Below, piece after piece: positions 12,285 to 22,885 of a stretch of 64,000 nucleotides of DNA; positions within the stretch are counted from its first letter, which is position 1; every line of letters starts with the position of its first letter. This stretch comes from Pleodorina starrii (taxonomy: Eukaryota > Chlorophyta > Chlorophyceae > Chlamydomonadales > Volvocaceae). The translations under genes were made by a program, and so were the position numbers. A model generated the notes under the pieces. It was not told where the DNA came from, did not search any database, and saw only the letters and a list, made by a program, of their open reading frames with translations. Where the stretch lies: contig BRXU01000022.1 of the NCBI GenBank assembly GCA_030267565.1, forward strand, positions 2,066,001 through 2,130,000, in the 5' to 3' direction.

Positions 12285-13140
12285 GGCCGCCCAGCCCCTC
12301 GCCGCCGTCGCCTGCGCGGCCCAGCTCCTCGCCGCCGTCATCGGAGCCGCCCAGCCCCTCGCCGCAGTTGCCTGCGTCGGCGGTGGTAGTCCACGCTACA
12401 TACGCACGGGAGGCATGTGACGCCGGGGCCCTGCCCGCACTGCAGCCCCTTTTTGGCAACACCCCCGCCGGTCCGTCTTCCCTGCGCTGCGCTATGGTTG
12501 CTGGCACCGGTAGGGGGTTATGACACCAGCGCCGTCGCCACCGCCGCCACCGCTGTCTGGGCAGCGCTGCTGGCCAGCGACAGCGACAGCCCCTGGCGGA
12601 CCGGGCTGCGGCCCATGGAGCATTGTAACGTAAGCGGGGAGATGGGGAGATGGGTGTTTGGGGTGTTGTGGGGGAAGGCGCCGGCATGGAATGGATCGGA
12701 GCGGAGCGGAGCGGAGCGGTCCGACAGTAGCGAACCTGCTGCCACCGCAACTGCCGTCGTCAGCCCGGAACACGGGGAAAGTACGGTGTGGAGAATTTGA
12801 GGGACGGGGGTTGAAAGTGCGAAGGTACCTGCAGGGATGCGTGAGCAGTTTGCTCTGCGGCTCATGGGCGGGTCGCGTGCGCTTGAGGCCGCCATCTCGA
12901 CACCAGCTGTGCCGCCACTTCACGTCGTTTGTCCGTGGACCCGCCCTCAAGCGCCCGCTCCATCGCTCCACCTTACCGTAGCGCCCTGCGCCGACATAAT
13001 CAGGCACCATTCATCGAATCAAGCGGGCAGCAGGCGGCCTGGGCTCCCGGGAACAGCGGCTGCTGCTGCTGCACCTGCTGCTGCGGCTGCGGGCCCCCGT
13101 AGCCGGGAAGCGCGTTGCATCAAATCATCGAATCAAGCTG
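12285..13140. other. GC-rich intergenic DNA with short imperfect repeats
   Basis: Near 12285-12400 a GCCGCCCAGCCCCTCGCCGC-like unit is repeated about three times. Around 12696-12720 a GGAGC pentamer is tandemly repeated. Open frames are low-complexity and conflict on both strands. No gene is supported. Confidence 0.5.
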
Positions 13141-13500
13141 ACGGATGGTGGCGGCGATGCCGCTGCAAGTCGAGTTCGGCAGCAGCTATGGGGTACGACA
13201 ATTGCCGGAGGCGCCGTCAGCCCCGCTGCCACCCGACAGCCTGGTCGCCGTACAGTGCGTGCAGCGGGTGTCTCGGCGGCTGGGCGGTGTACCGCTGCCC
13301 ACGCCCACCCGCCCACTATCGCCATCGCTCGAATCTCGGACAAGCTGACTGCGGGGATGGCGGCGGCGATGCCGCTGCAAGTCGAGTTCGGCAAAGAGCA
13401 GCTTGACTTGGTGTAGCAGCAGCAGCAGCTGGTGATTGGGGCACGACAATTGCCGCGCCTCCGCCACGCTGCCACCGGAGGCGCCGTCAGCGCCTGCGCA
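13141..13500. repeat. Diverged direct duplication
   Basis: A core including gatgccgctgcaagtcgag occurs at about 13150-13181 and 13360-13392, each followed by a cgacaattgccg block and then ggaggcgccgtcag. The second copy has an inserted AGCAGCAGC tract. It is a local duplication about 210 bp apart. Confidence 0.7.
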
Positions 13501-14572
13501 GCCCCCTCCCCCCGGCGAAGCCGCAACTCCGCCCCACCGTGGTCGGCGTGCCGAGCTATGCGATGGCGCCGCTGCTGTGTGCCGCTGGTGGCGCCGACGC
13601 GTGGCTTGCATGCGTCCTGTGGCCGCATGCCGGTGTACGACATCCTCATCATAGTGCCGCTGTGGCGCTGGGACCGTAGGGCGTGATGGAAGGCTCCCTA
13701 TCGTCATCGCAGGGTACGGCACGCAGGAGCGGAATGGAAATGACCGAGCGAGGTACGCGAGGAGGCGACCCACGGGACGGTCGGATGGGAGGTTAGGGAT
13801 ACAGTTGGTTGGGTGGCCGGACGGTTTAAAACAAGGCAGGCTGTATTTGAGTATTTAGGGTTTTGGGTTTCCTTCACAAAATGCGGTTTATGGCGCAAGG
13901 GGAGGCAAGCCTTCTTGTTGCGGGAGACCGTCGACGGGGAGTTGTCAGCTCTAGGGTCTAGTGGTACGGGTGCCCGCCCTCCCCTGGTTCTCGTCGCGCT
14001 AGCGCCTGGGTTGCGCGGTAGACCGGGCGCTCGCGTGTCTAATGTGTGCTCTCGCGGCCGTGTGCATGTGTGTGCACGCGTGCGGGTGCTGAAGTAGTGA
14101 AGCGCGCGGCTGACGGCGCATCGCCGTCCCCGCCCTCCCCAGTCCCTCCTCCGCTCTTCAGCTCCTCCGCCCGCAGCGCCTGGAAGATCCGCCAATCGAA
14201 TAGGGGGCCTTGCCCAAGCCATGGCGCCTCGCGCTGCGGTGCAGGATGCCAGCCACGGGTGGCGGCGCCACAGGCGGCCGTCCCTTTGCCCCCGCGGATC
14301 CCCCCACCTCGGAGGCGGTGCCCCGGCTCTGCCCATGGCCCTGCCCTGCCTCCGACGGCGAGAGCGCCCGCGGCTGCGGCTGCCGGCGGCGGCCACTGCA
14401 CCTCTTCCGCTGGCTGTCGGCGGCGTAAGCGTCCTTGCCCGACGGCGCCGCCGCCGCTGCGCTCGGCGCGGTGCTGCGCGGCGCCGGCGGCGGCACCGGC
14501 GATGGGCAAACACGCGACGCCGGCTGCCGCGACGCCAGTTCCCGCATCCCACGTGTGCTGCTGCTGCTGCTG

Positions 14573-14612
<40 letters not shown>

Positions 14613-15337
14613 AAGGGGTGCGGGTTCGGGTGTGGCGACGGCATGGGGGTTGGCCGGCGACGGGTCCCCGGATCGCTCCCCGCGGCTCCGAGACCGAGTC
14701 CGACTCCCACCCTGTCTGCTGTGGCTGCGGCTGCGGCTGCGGCTGCTGTGACGGTGGGTGCGTTTGCACCCTCCAGCTGTTCGTCCCCGCAACTGCGGTA
14801 GGGCCGCCTAGGGCGCCGTGCGCTGGCGCCGGCGGGTCAGGCCGACCCAGATGCCTCCTGTGTAGCCAACTGACCCCTCCCTCTCCCTCTCCGCTGCTGC
14901 CGCGCCGCCGCTGTCCCAACGCTGAGGTTTCTCCTTTGCTACCGCCTCCGCTGTCGCTCCCGCGGCGAGAAGGTCGTTCGTGGGCCGGTGGTCGTTCGTG
15001 GGCCGGTGGGGCTGCGGCGACGATCCGCGCGACGGGCCCCGCGGCGAACGCTCGAGCTCGGCAGGTCCATCAGCACCGCCGCCGCTCGGGCGGCGCGAGT
15101 CTGCGGCTTCGACGGCAATGGCAGTTGCTGCGGCGACCGGCCAGATGACTGTGACGAGCGGAACGGCGACTAGACGGGTGTCGCGCGGCCGTCATGCGTG
15201 GAGCGACGCGACCGTTCGCCTCCGCGCTCCGCATCGCGCCCCGTGTCCGCGCCGCGCCTGTCGTCCCGACCCCGGCCGCCACCGTCGCCGCCAGCCCTGC
15301 GTGTGGGTGCTGAAGTAGTGAAGCGCGCGGCGGCGCA
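13501..15337. other. GC-rich low-complexity region, no gene recognised
   Basis: Many overlapping frames on both strands are Arg/Ala/Pro/Gln-rich and mutually contradictory. A 30-bp direct repeat (gggtgctgaagtagtgaagc plus flank) occurs at 14088 and 15305, suggesting an old duplication of about 1.2 kb. A spliced gene cannot be excluded, but I cannot build one. Confidence 0.45.
14556..14612. repeat. CTG/CAG trinucleotide repeat
   Basis: About 19 CTG triplets with one GAT-containing interruption. Read on the minus strand in one frame it gives poly-Gln with a His interruption. Coding status is unknown. Confidence 0.85.
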
Positions 15338-15889
15338 TCAAGCGCGGCGGACGTGCCGGTGCTGACGCATAGCGGCGGCGCGGGCGCCGGGCTGCTGATC
15401 GGCGGCGGTGGCGGTGGCGGTTATCAGTTTGTGCCGGCTAGCAGGAACCGCGGCACGCGGGCACCGGGACCAACAAGGCGCCACAGTTGGCCCGCATCGC
15501 TTGATGTGCTTTGCCCTGGGGCTGCGGCTACCCGGGGGAGGGTGAACCCAGGTGCAGGCTGAAGGGGTTGGAGAGGGTGGGAGGGGAACACGGTGAGGGT
15601 TCCGGGGGAAGGGAAGGGAAGGGAGGGGCGGCGCGGGCCGAGGAGCCTCGTGGCAGATTTGGAAGTAGGGGTAAGAAGCCCGTATGTGAAACGGCGGCTG
15701 CGGGGGAGGGGGAGGGGGAGGGGAAGGGGCGCGCCGACGTGGCCCCGTCGAGGGTACCGTGGGTTGGGGCCGCCGTCGCCGCCGCCGCAGCGCAGTCCGC
15801 TTGTGCGCCGGTCGTGGCATCGAGTGCACATACATTCCGTATCTCGCCTCCCGACACAGCAATCCCCCCGTAACTCTCCCGCCGTTGGA

Positions 15890-16605
15890 ACTGGTGCGAG
15901 TTGCATCATCGCCCTCAACCTCATCATATTTCCGTAGCTTCTCTTCATGTCCGGCGCCCTCTTAACCGCGACACTGCCCTTCCCAAACACCCCTCCTCGT
16001 ATGTCAGCCAGTCAGCTTACTGTCTGTTTAAGACTGTCATTCTTCACCCCACCTTGACCCTCCCCCCCCAAGTCGCCTTCATGGTGCTATGGATCCTGGT
16101 CACCTCCCAATTGGGTCACTACAGCAAACGATTTGGTCCACAGGTGAGGCAGGGCAGGGGGGCAGGGGGGCCGCGCCCCGCACTGCACAGCATGGCACCG
16201 CAAAGCACGGCACCGCACCGGTCCTGACTCGTCATCTCTCTCTCGCCTCACCTGCCATACTCCCGAATCCTCCTCCCTCAGCTTGCCCATTCGGGCTTGT
16301 CCGCCCTATCCCCCCTTCACCCGCCTCCTTCCTCCCGCCCACCACCATTATCGCATGTTACTCTCAACCCCCTTCCTCTCCCCTCCCCTCACCCCCTCGA
16401 TCCCCCTGCATCTGAACCTGGCGCTCTACCTGCCCTCCATCCCCGTGCTGCTGCTCAGCGGCTCCCTGGAGCGATGGCTGGACTCCCCATTGGGGCCCGG
16501 TGGCTCCCTGGCGCTGAGACTCAACGGCGGACTGGCGGACTTCGCCGCAACCGCTGCCCGGCCTCACACCCTTGGGGGGACTTGGGGAAAAAGGCTGAAA
16601 ACATA
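15890..16605 (+). other. Possible exons of a polytopic membrane protein
   Basis: Three hydrophobic segments lie in order on the plus strand: one reading CIIALNLIIFP (15902-15934) followed by GTAGCT, one reading MVLWILVTSQLGHYSKRFG (16081-16140) followed by the donor GTGAGG, and one reading LNLALYLPSIPVLLLSGSLE (from about 16411). The last two are plausible transmembrane helices with a basic loop, loosely reminiscent of equilibrative nucleoside transporters. Start, stop and remaining helices were not found, so this may be a gene fragment or chance. An acidic stretch follows near 16950-17000. Confidence 0.28.
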
Positions 16606-18119
16606 GTGGGATCGCAACTAGGCAGTGGCGGAGGGAGGGTGCAGCTGGGGGGGAGGGCGAGGCCGGGGGAGCTGCGGCGGCGGCCCACGACGGCGCCGGA
16701 CCCCTTCAACGTCTTCAGCTTATTGACGCCGGGTGAGGGCGCGGGACTGCGGGAGGGGTTGCTGCGGCGGGGGCAAGGCAGGGGCAGGGGCTGGGTACGC
16801 GGCGGTTTCGGGCTTCGGTGCTTGGGTGCTGTTCTGGTCTGATCAGGTCTGAGCTGATTTGATCAATATCGACCGGTGGATTGTATTGTGACGGTCCTTG
16901 GCCCCCCGCGCCCGCCCCATCCTGCTTCCCTCCCCTCCGCTCCCTCCGGGGTGAAGAGCTCGACGGCGGCTTCGACTGGGGAGACGACAACGACGACGAC
17001 TCGGCGCCGCCGGTGCTGCTGCGCCGCTCTGCATCGGCGGGGGTGGAGGGCAGCCGGCATTCGGCGGCGGCGGCGGCACGGCGGAAGGCGATGGCGGCGA
17101 TGGGGCTGGACAGGTGGGGGGGGGGGGCTGGACCGGGAGGGGGGGCGATTTGAACTGGGTTCAGATTATGAAAGCGAAAAATCGCGGCGAAGGTACGAGA
17201 GCGAATTGGTGGTGGCGGTGGTGGGGGTAAGGAGGTTCTGGCGGCGAGAACGGGCGTTGTTGCCTTCCCTGCGAATGCGCCGCTCCGTGTTCGTTCGGTG
17301 CAGGGTCCAGGGAGGGCAGCGGCGGTGTCTCATGTGCGTGGGTCACGGAGACCGGCTCGGTTGCCATGCTTTCGCTGCCCTGCTCTGCCCTGCCCTCCGC
17401 TGCCCCGCATCCTCGTTCGGTTTGCTCCCGCCAAACCCTGCTGCCCACGCACTGCCCAGGTCCTCCCACAGCCGCATCGGAGGGGGCGCGGGGTCCGGCA
17501 CCGCCACCGCCACCCTCTACTTGCAATACGTGGTTGCCCTGCCCGATGTCGACTCCAGCGCTTCCCTTTCTTAATCCACTGCTGCCCTTCCTGAAGGAGA
17601 ACGTCCGTCCTGGTGACCAGACAGGCCGAGACGCACGGGGGCCAGGGCTGAGCCGAGTGGCTGCTGCTGCAGGAGTGCCTCCCACCACCACGTCTGGAAG
17701 GTCCCGCACCACACCGCAACATAGGCCGCACCGTAGGCATGAGCGTATACGAGCCAGGCCAAACACACCCGCGAAGCAGCTGCGTTCTCCCCGCAAGCTA
17801 CGGTACCAGAGAGGGGGTATTCAAGGAACATGCATGGTGCCGCGGATGGCAGGGCACGCAGCTCACATCTAGCTGTTGTTGCTTCGGCCGCGATCATACG
17901 GTACCTCCACCCTCGGATCTCTAGATCCCGGCCAGGCACCTCTGTGCTTCACTCCAACGACTCGTATCTGGTCCAAACCAAGCAGCTGCCCGCGTCATGT
18001 CATGGGGACGAGGAAGGGCCACGTCCGAACTGACAAGGGCCCGGGTCGTGTGTTGCTTGGATCCATTCCCCGAAGGGGACGTTCGGAGGGTCGGCAGCCC
18101 ACAGCAGGTCACAACCACC
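16606..18119. other. Intergenic or unresolved
   Basis: One plus-strand segment near 16950-17110 encodes a reasonable acidic stretch (GGFDWGDDNDDDSAPPVLLR) and could be another exon of the preceding candidate. The rest shows only low-complexity frames. No RNA gene or mobile-element end is seen. Confidence 0.4.
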
Positions 18120-18385
18120 CGGTAGTACGACAACCCGGGAGAGGCCCTCGGCTACCGCTGGGTGTGAGATTATGGCTAACAGCTATGAGTGGAGTTGGTG
18201 GCCGAGTTGATTGGCCAGAATTCACACGTCTTGAGTGGTGGCGATCGCTGAACCCTCTGTCTCGGTGGTAGATTGGGTGAGAGGATGAGGATGAGGTCTG
18301 CCCTAGAAGGCAGAGCTATCCCAGGTGTCCAGTAAGGATCGTCTGGAAGGTTCTGTGGTGCGGATGGTGCCCAGAGGAGAATGGG
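18120..18385 (+). mobile_element. SINE-like dispersed repeat, copy A
   Basis: Diverged from, but clearly related to, the minus-strand copy at 61265-61560. Shared blocks in the same order include gagattatggcta, cgctgaaccctctgtctc (about 18247-18263), gattgggtga, gtaagg and ggatggtgc. The upstream end is less similar and no complete tRNA-like head is visible in this copy. Confidence 0.6.
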
Positions 18386-18529
18386 GCCATTCCGTACAAC
18401 TGTAACTGTAAAAGGCCCTCGCCTCACGTGGCCCACGTGCCTGCCGTATCTGCTGGCCGTTGGGGCACACATACCTTCGTGCCTTTTTCTACTGGCAGAC
18501 AGACAGGCAGACCCACGTGGCCCACCTCT

Positions 18530-18845
18530 CCACCGCTCTCCACCACTCGCCATCGCTCTCCACCACTCAACACCACTCTCCACCCCTCTCCATCGCTCCC
18601 CACCGCTCTCCACCGCTCGCCACCGCTCTCCACCGCTCTCCACCGCTCACCACCGCTCGCCATCACTCGCCACCACTCACCACCACTCGCCATCGCTCTC
18701 CACCGCTCTCCACCACTCTCCACCGCTCTCCACCGCTCCCCACCGCTCTCCACCGCTCTCCACCGCTCACCACCGCTCCCAACCGCCCGCCACCACTCGC
18801 CATTGCTCTCCACCGCTACCCACCGTTCTGCACCGCACTCCACGC
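18530..18845. repeat. 10-bp minisatellite (CCACCGCTCT family)
   Basis: About 31 copies of CCACCGCTCT and variants (CCATCGCTCT, CCACCACTCG). Every frame on both strands is open across it because the 10-bp unit lacks stops. The resulting His/Pro/Ser/Leu or Glu/Arg/Trp-rich proteins are artefacts. Confidence 0.9.
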
Positions 18846-21800
18846 AATGCTCTCGACACGCCCTGCACTCTCTCGCAAGCCGCATTATATGATATCTTCC
18901 CGTCTTGGCTATATCCTTTTATGTCTTAGCACCTGGATGCACCCGCAAGTCTAGCTAGCTGAAGCGCCGCGTACGTAGGACTGATGCCGAGGCCTGTCCA
19001 ACTCAACAGCAAGCTGCCAAAGCGGATGGGCATCTGCTGCACCCTCCAGGTCCCATCGCTGGAGGGGCACCGCGATGACGGTCGGTGCGTGGCGGTCAGG
19101 AAGTCTTCGCCTGTGACGCGGCGCTGCCCAGCATGATGGGTCGCGAGGTTGGGCCCCACCCACAATGGCCGCTATGGCGTCAGCCTGAGAGGTGGTCGTG
19201 AAGGCGTGGCCACAGCCGCCGTGGCAGTCCGAGGGATCCTCCGAGGCGGCTGGCAGCGGCGCCTGCTGCCACACATGACGGCTCCGATGCCGACAGGCCC
19301 TCCGCAAAGGCCCTCGAAGAAGCACGGCACTGCGTCGGCCGGAGTCGGCGACGCGACGCGACGCTGCTGGGAGACGGGCCCGTCGAAGGCCACGCACGGC
19401 GGCCACCACGGGAGGCGTTGCGCCGGGCTCCCGTTCAAAGGCTGTGCGGATGACAGCGGATGACAGCACCGCCATCCCCGCCCTGCTGCGGCTGGATGAG
19501 CGACATGTCCATTCGCTCCTCACGCGCGCGGCACAATCATTGAGCGGCACCTTGAGCCACTGGCCTTGCTGTCTCAGTCCATGTAAATTTGGGGTTGGTG
19601 ATACTGCTGTGGTCGTGTGGTGCCGCCGCTGCCCTCCTTTCCGATCGACTGGCGGCAGGTGCCCAGCGTCTTGTCAGTCTTGAGATCGCGCGCGCCTCCG
19701 ACTGCTGTAGGGCGAGGGTCTCCGTCCTTACGGACTTGAAAATGGCGCACGGCCATGCAGCGTCAGCCCGCTGCGGCTGTCCGACTTGCCGGTGGGGGAG
19801 CTATCAAGCCTAATCACGGTGCTCCCGCCTGCTCCCGCCTAGGCCCGCCTCTATGGTCCCCAACGCGGGGGAGAGAACGAGCATTACGAGCCGTGGTCGC
19901 GTTTGGCTGTTCATGAGGTGCGGATGCGGGGAAATTTCCACGCGATAGGGCTTCAGTCTGCGGCCTATGTGTGTGGGGAGGGGGCCATGGATGGAGCCTC
20001 CCCCAGCGCCGTCCTTTTTTGCAAGCAGTCACAAATCCTATACGCAGACTGGTGAAAAGGCTTTGACCCTGGATGACATAAGTTTCCCTTTTAAGTATCC
20101 TCCGGATCGGTTATGGTGGGGACGTCCGGTTGCCGCAGAGGCGTGTATCTCAGGGTGTACGGCTTGCGGCAGTTTGGACTTTGGAGCGGGATGCGGGCCC
20201 TAAGCAATGAAGGCAGAATGAAGGCGCGTCCAAGTCTGATGGTAGAAAATATTCGCAGGGCCTTTCACACTGTAAACTGGGAAAGTCCCAACGAACATCT
20301 ATTTTTGTACCGAAACCACCTAGTTCGTCATGATATGTTGGCTAACGACGGCTTCAAAATGGTTTGCGAAGCTTATGCCTTAAAGCTCGTTTGGCCCCTA
20401 CTGCCAGGCTTGAAGGAAAGACTGGCTCATGACAGCTGCTGCTGCTGCAGCCATATGAACACATGTGTTCATATGGCTGGATGCTCGCTGGCCACGCGGA
20501 AGCGGTCGAGGTGGTCGACTCTTGGAACATGCAGCCAGAGCCCACCAGCCCGGATAGGCGAAATGACGGTGAGGTTAGCGATATTCTTGTCTGTAGTAGC
20601 CGTCTTGGGTACTGCATCTTGAGGGTCAGGCGGATGGTGGGGAATTGGGAAACAATGCATCCCGGGCCGCTTGCTGCTAGGCGACACCACCATACTACCG
20701 AACCGAGCCTTTGACTCCTCGTTGATGCCAGGAGTGTTAATGCCTGGGACGTGATAAGTGTAATTTCCAAAGATGGTCAGACGGCGCAACATCCATCCAG
20801 GTCGCCTTCGGAACCCTGGCCTGCACCAGATGCCTGCACGGATTACCACCGAGCCGGGAACTTAAGCTGGCCACAGCGCGCACCAGGCCACAGCGCGCAC
20901 CAGGCAGCACAACGGCAGCTTTCGCGTTCCCAACCTCACCCAACCCAACCAACCAGGGCACACACTGACTCTCTGTTTGCGCCCGCTCCCCCCCCGCGTT
21001 CCGCCCCTCCTTTCCTCCAGGGCCCCACCGAAGCGTGACGTCCACGCGCTGGTCCCCCAGGACCGCTGCGGCAGCGAGTTGGAAGGTGACGTGGCCTTCG
21101 CAGCATCGAACCGGGTGGGTTTCGGCGGCGAATAGCATTGCAGTTCGTAGTTCCTGTCGTAGCTCCTGGGGCCGCTTTTCGGGTTGGGCCGCTACCGGCG
21201 TTCGTGTGGTCCTCGCGAGGGGGCCCAGCCTGTCGCCGGGGCGCGTCGTCATATTGGCAGCAAATGCGGCGTGGCAAGGCCGTAGACACGCGACCACTGC
21301 CGAATGCTGCACACGCCCTCAAAAGCCACCGCGAATGCCGCTGTAACCTACGTAGACTGGACTGTGGCGCTTAAAGCTTATATCCAGTTTATTTATGGTT
21401 CGGCCCCAAATGAGCGGCGGCCGTCGGTCGCCATCTGGCGAGGATCACATGAGGGTGGCAGCGAGCAGCGCACGCCGGCGCACTTCGGCAACATGCCAGC
21501 GTTACCAAGTAGTTGCTTTACCATCGACAAAGAAACAGTCAGAACATGGTGCGCACCAAAAATGGTGCCTGTTTGATTGGTGGATTGGTAGCGCGTTTAT
21601 TTGTCACGCTCGGTCGACTGACCCGCGGGTCGTTGCGCCACGCGTGGCGAAGTCGGTCGGATGCAGGGCGCTTGTTCTTCAGCGGTGAACCCGTTGGGCC
21701 AATTGCTGGCCCATCGCTTATGTAAAAATTCCGAGCGGTCTGACGTGGCTTTGTGCGTCTCATTACGTGAGCCAGACATGTACGAATGAGCCTTCATTAC

Positions 21801-22885
21801 GCCGATTGCGATCCCTTGAGCTGTATAAGGGCTGGCATGTGTGCCTGATAGTTGACGTATCATTCTCTCCGTTACGCCGGCGTGCGCATACGAAAGCGCG
21901 CAGGACCGCACGAGCGCCAAATTCTAGCCGCTTACGTTTGTGTTCCATCTTCCAGAAGTCAGGCAACTAATATTACGTTGCGCGTACGCTTTTTGCGCTC
22001 GGTGAAGCGAGCGAGCGCGGTCGCCATTTTTCCTTCCGTTTCGCGAGCCCTGACGCGCCCGGCGGCTACGACACAGGGCTGGCCGGTTACTGCTGGTAAG
22101 ACGCAAGGCCTATGGCTTCATGCGTGTCTTCCATTTCCTTCGTCAATTTGCATACTCTGATCGCACACCGTGATGTATTCTGATCGGTGGTGTTGGAGTT
22201 CTGCGCTGTTCAGCACGAGCAACGTTTCATCGCCGTAAGCTGATGTGCAGCAGCATTAGCGATGCCATGGAACGCTTATCGTGGTCGTCTATCTTTGACC
22301 GAAACTTGTGGGCAGTTTGAATGATGCGATTGAGTGACGTTTCACGGGAATTCGGGCAGCCGCCGCCGCCGGCGACGCCGGAACGGCCATATTTTTGCCA
22401 CCACGACGTCAAGCCACGGCGACTGCCCACGTTTTCCGTAAACGTAAATTGACTAGAGCGCAGTCACCGTAGCTCGTAGTCGCCATGGCCGTTTCGCCGC
22501 TGTGCCGCTGTCGGACAATGTCAATCGCATCACGCAACCTCCGACAAGCTTCACTCACAGACTGTACGCAGCATTCCGCGGACATCGTTCATGCTGTTGG
22601 ACACCTTTAGAATGCGATAAAACGCTCCTGAAGGCGATATGGGGATTGGGAAAGCTTGGGGGGCGGGGGACGGGTGCTGGATTCGGCCGTATGGCATGGA
22701 TTCTCTACAATCCCTTCTCATCTCTATTTACATCCATGCCTTGTCTGTGTTCCGTCGCCACTGTTGCCCCACCAGACCTGTCGGTACCTCGAGATACAAT
22801 TGCGCCGGCGAATACACGAGACGCCGCCGCTACCTCTACTTCTGCGACGAGCCGCCGCTGCTTCGCGGGCAGCCATTGATACGGC
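18846..22885. other. Intergenic, fragments of possible decayed coding sequence
   Basis: Short frames with ordinary composition occur on both strands (for example minus 19172-19438, plus 19444-19683, minus 20469-20849 and plus 20113-20622), but none shows a known domain, a start with context, or consistent splice sites. Base composition becomes less GC-rich after about 21350. This may contain eroded transposon coding DNA and, at the right end, the promoter and 5' UTR of the next gene. Confidence 0.4.
20448..20479. repeat. 32-bp perfect palindrome
   Basis: The half-site CAGCCATATGAACACA is followed directly by its exact reverse complement. No spacer and no obvious flanking repeat. Confidence 0.9.

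Noticed and set aside
13840..13870. Telomere-like tttagggttttggg
   Set aside because: Only two degenerate repeats, not an interstitial telomere array.
18381..18954. Overlapping frames over the CCACCGCTCT tract
   Set aside because: All frames are open through a 10-bp unit without stops; no conserved start or splice context.
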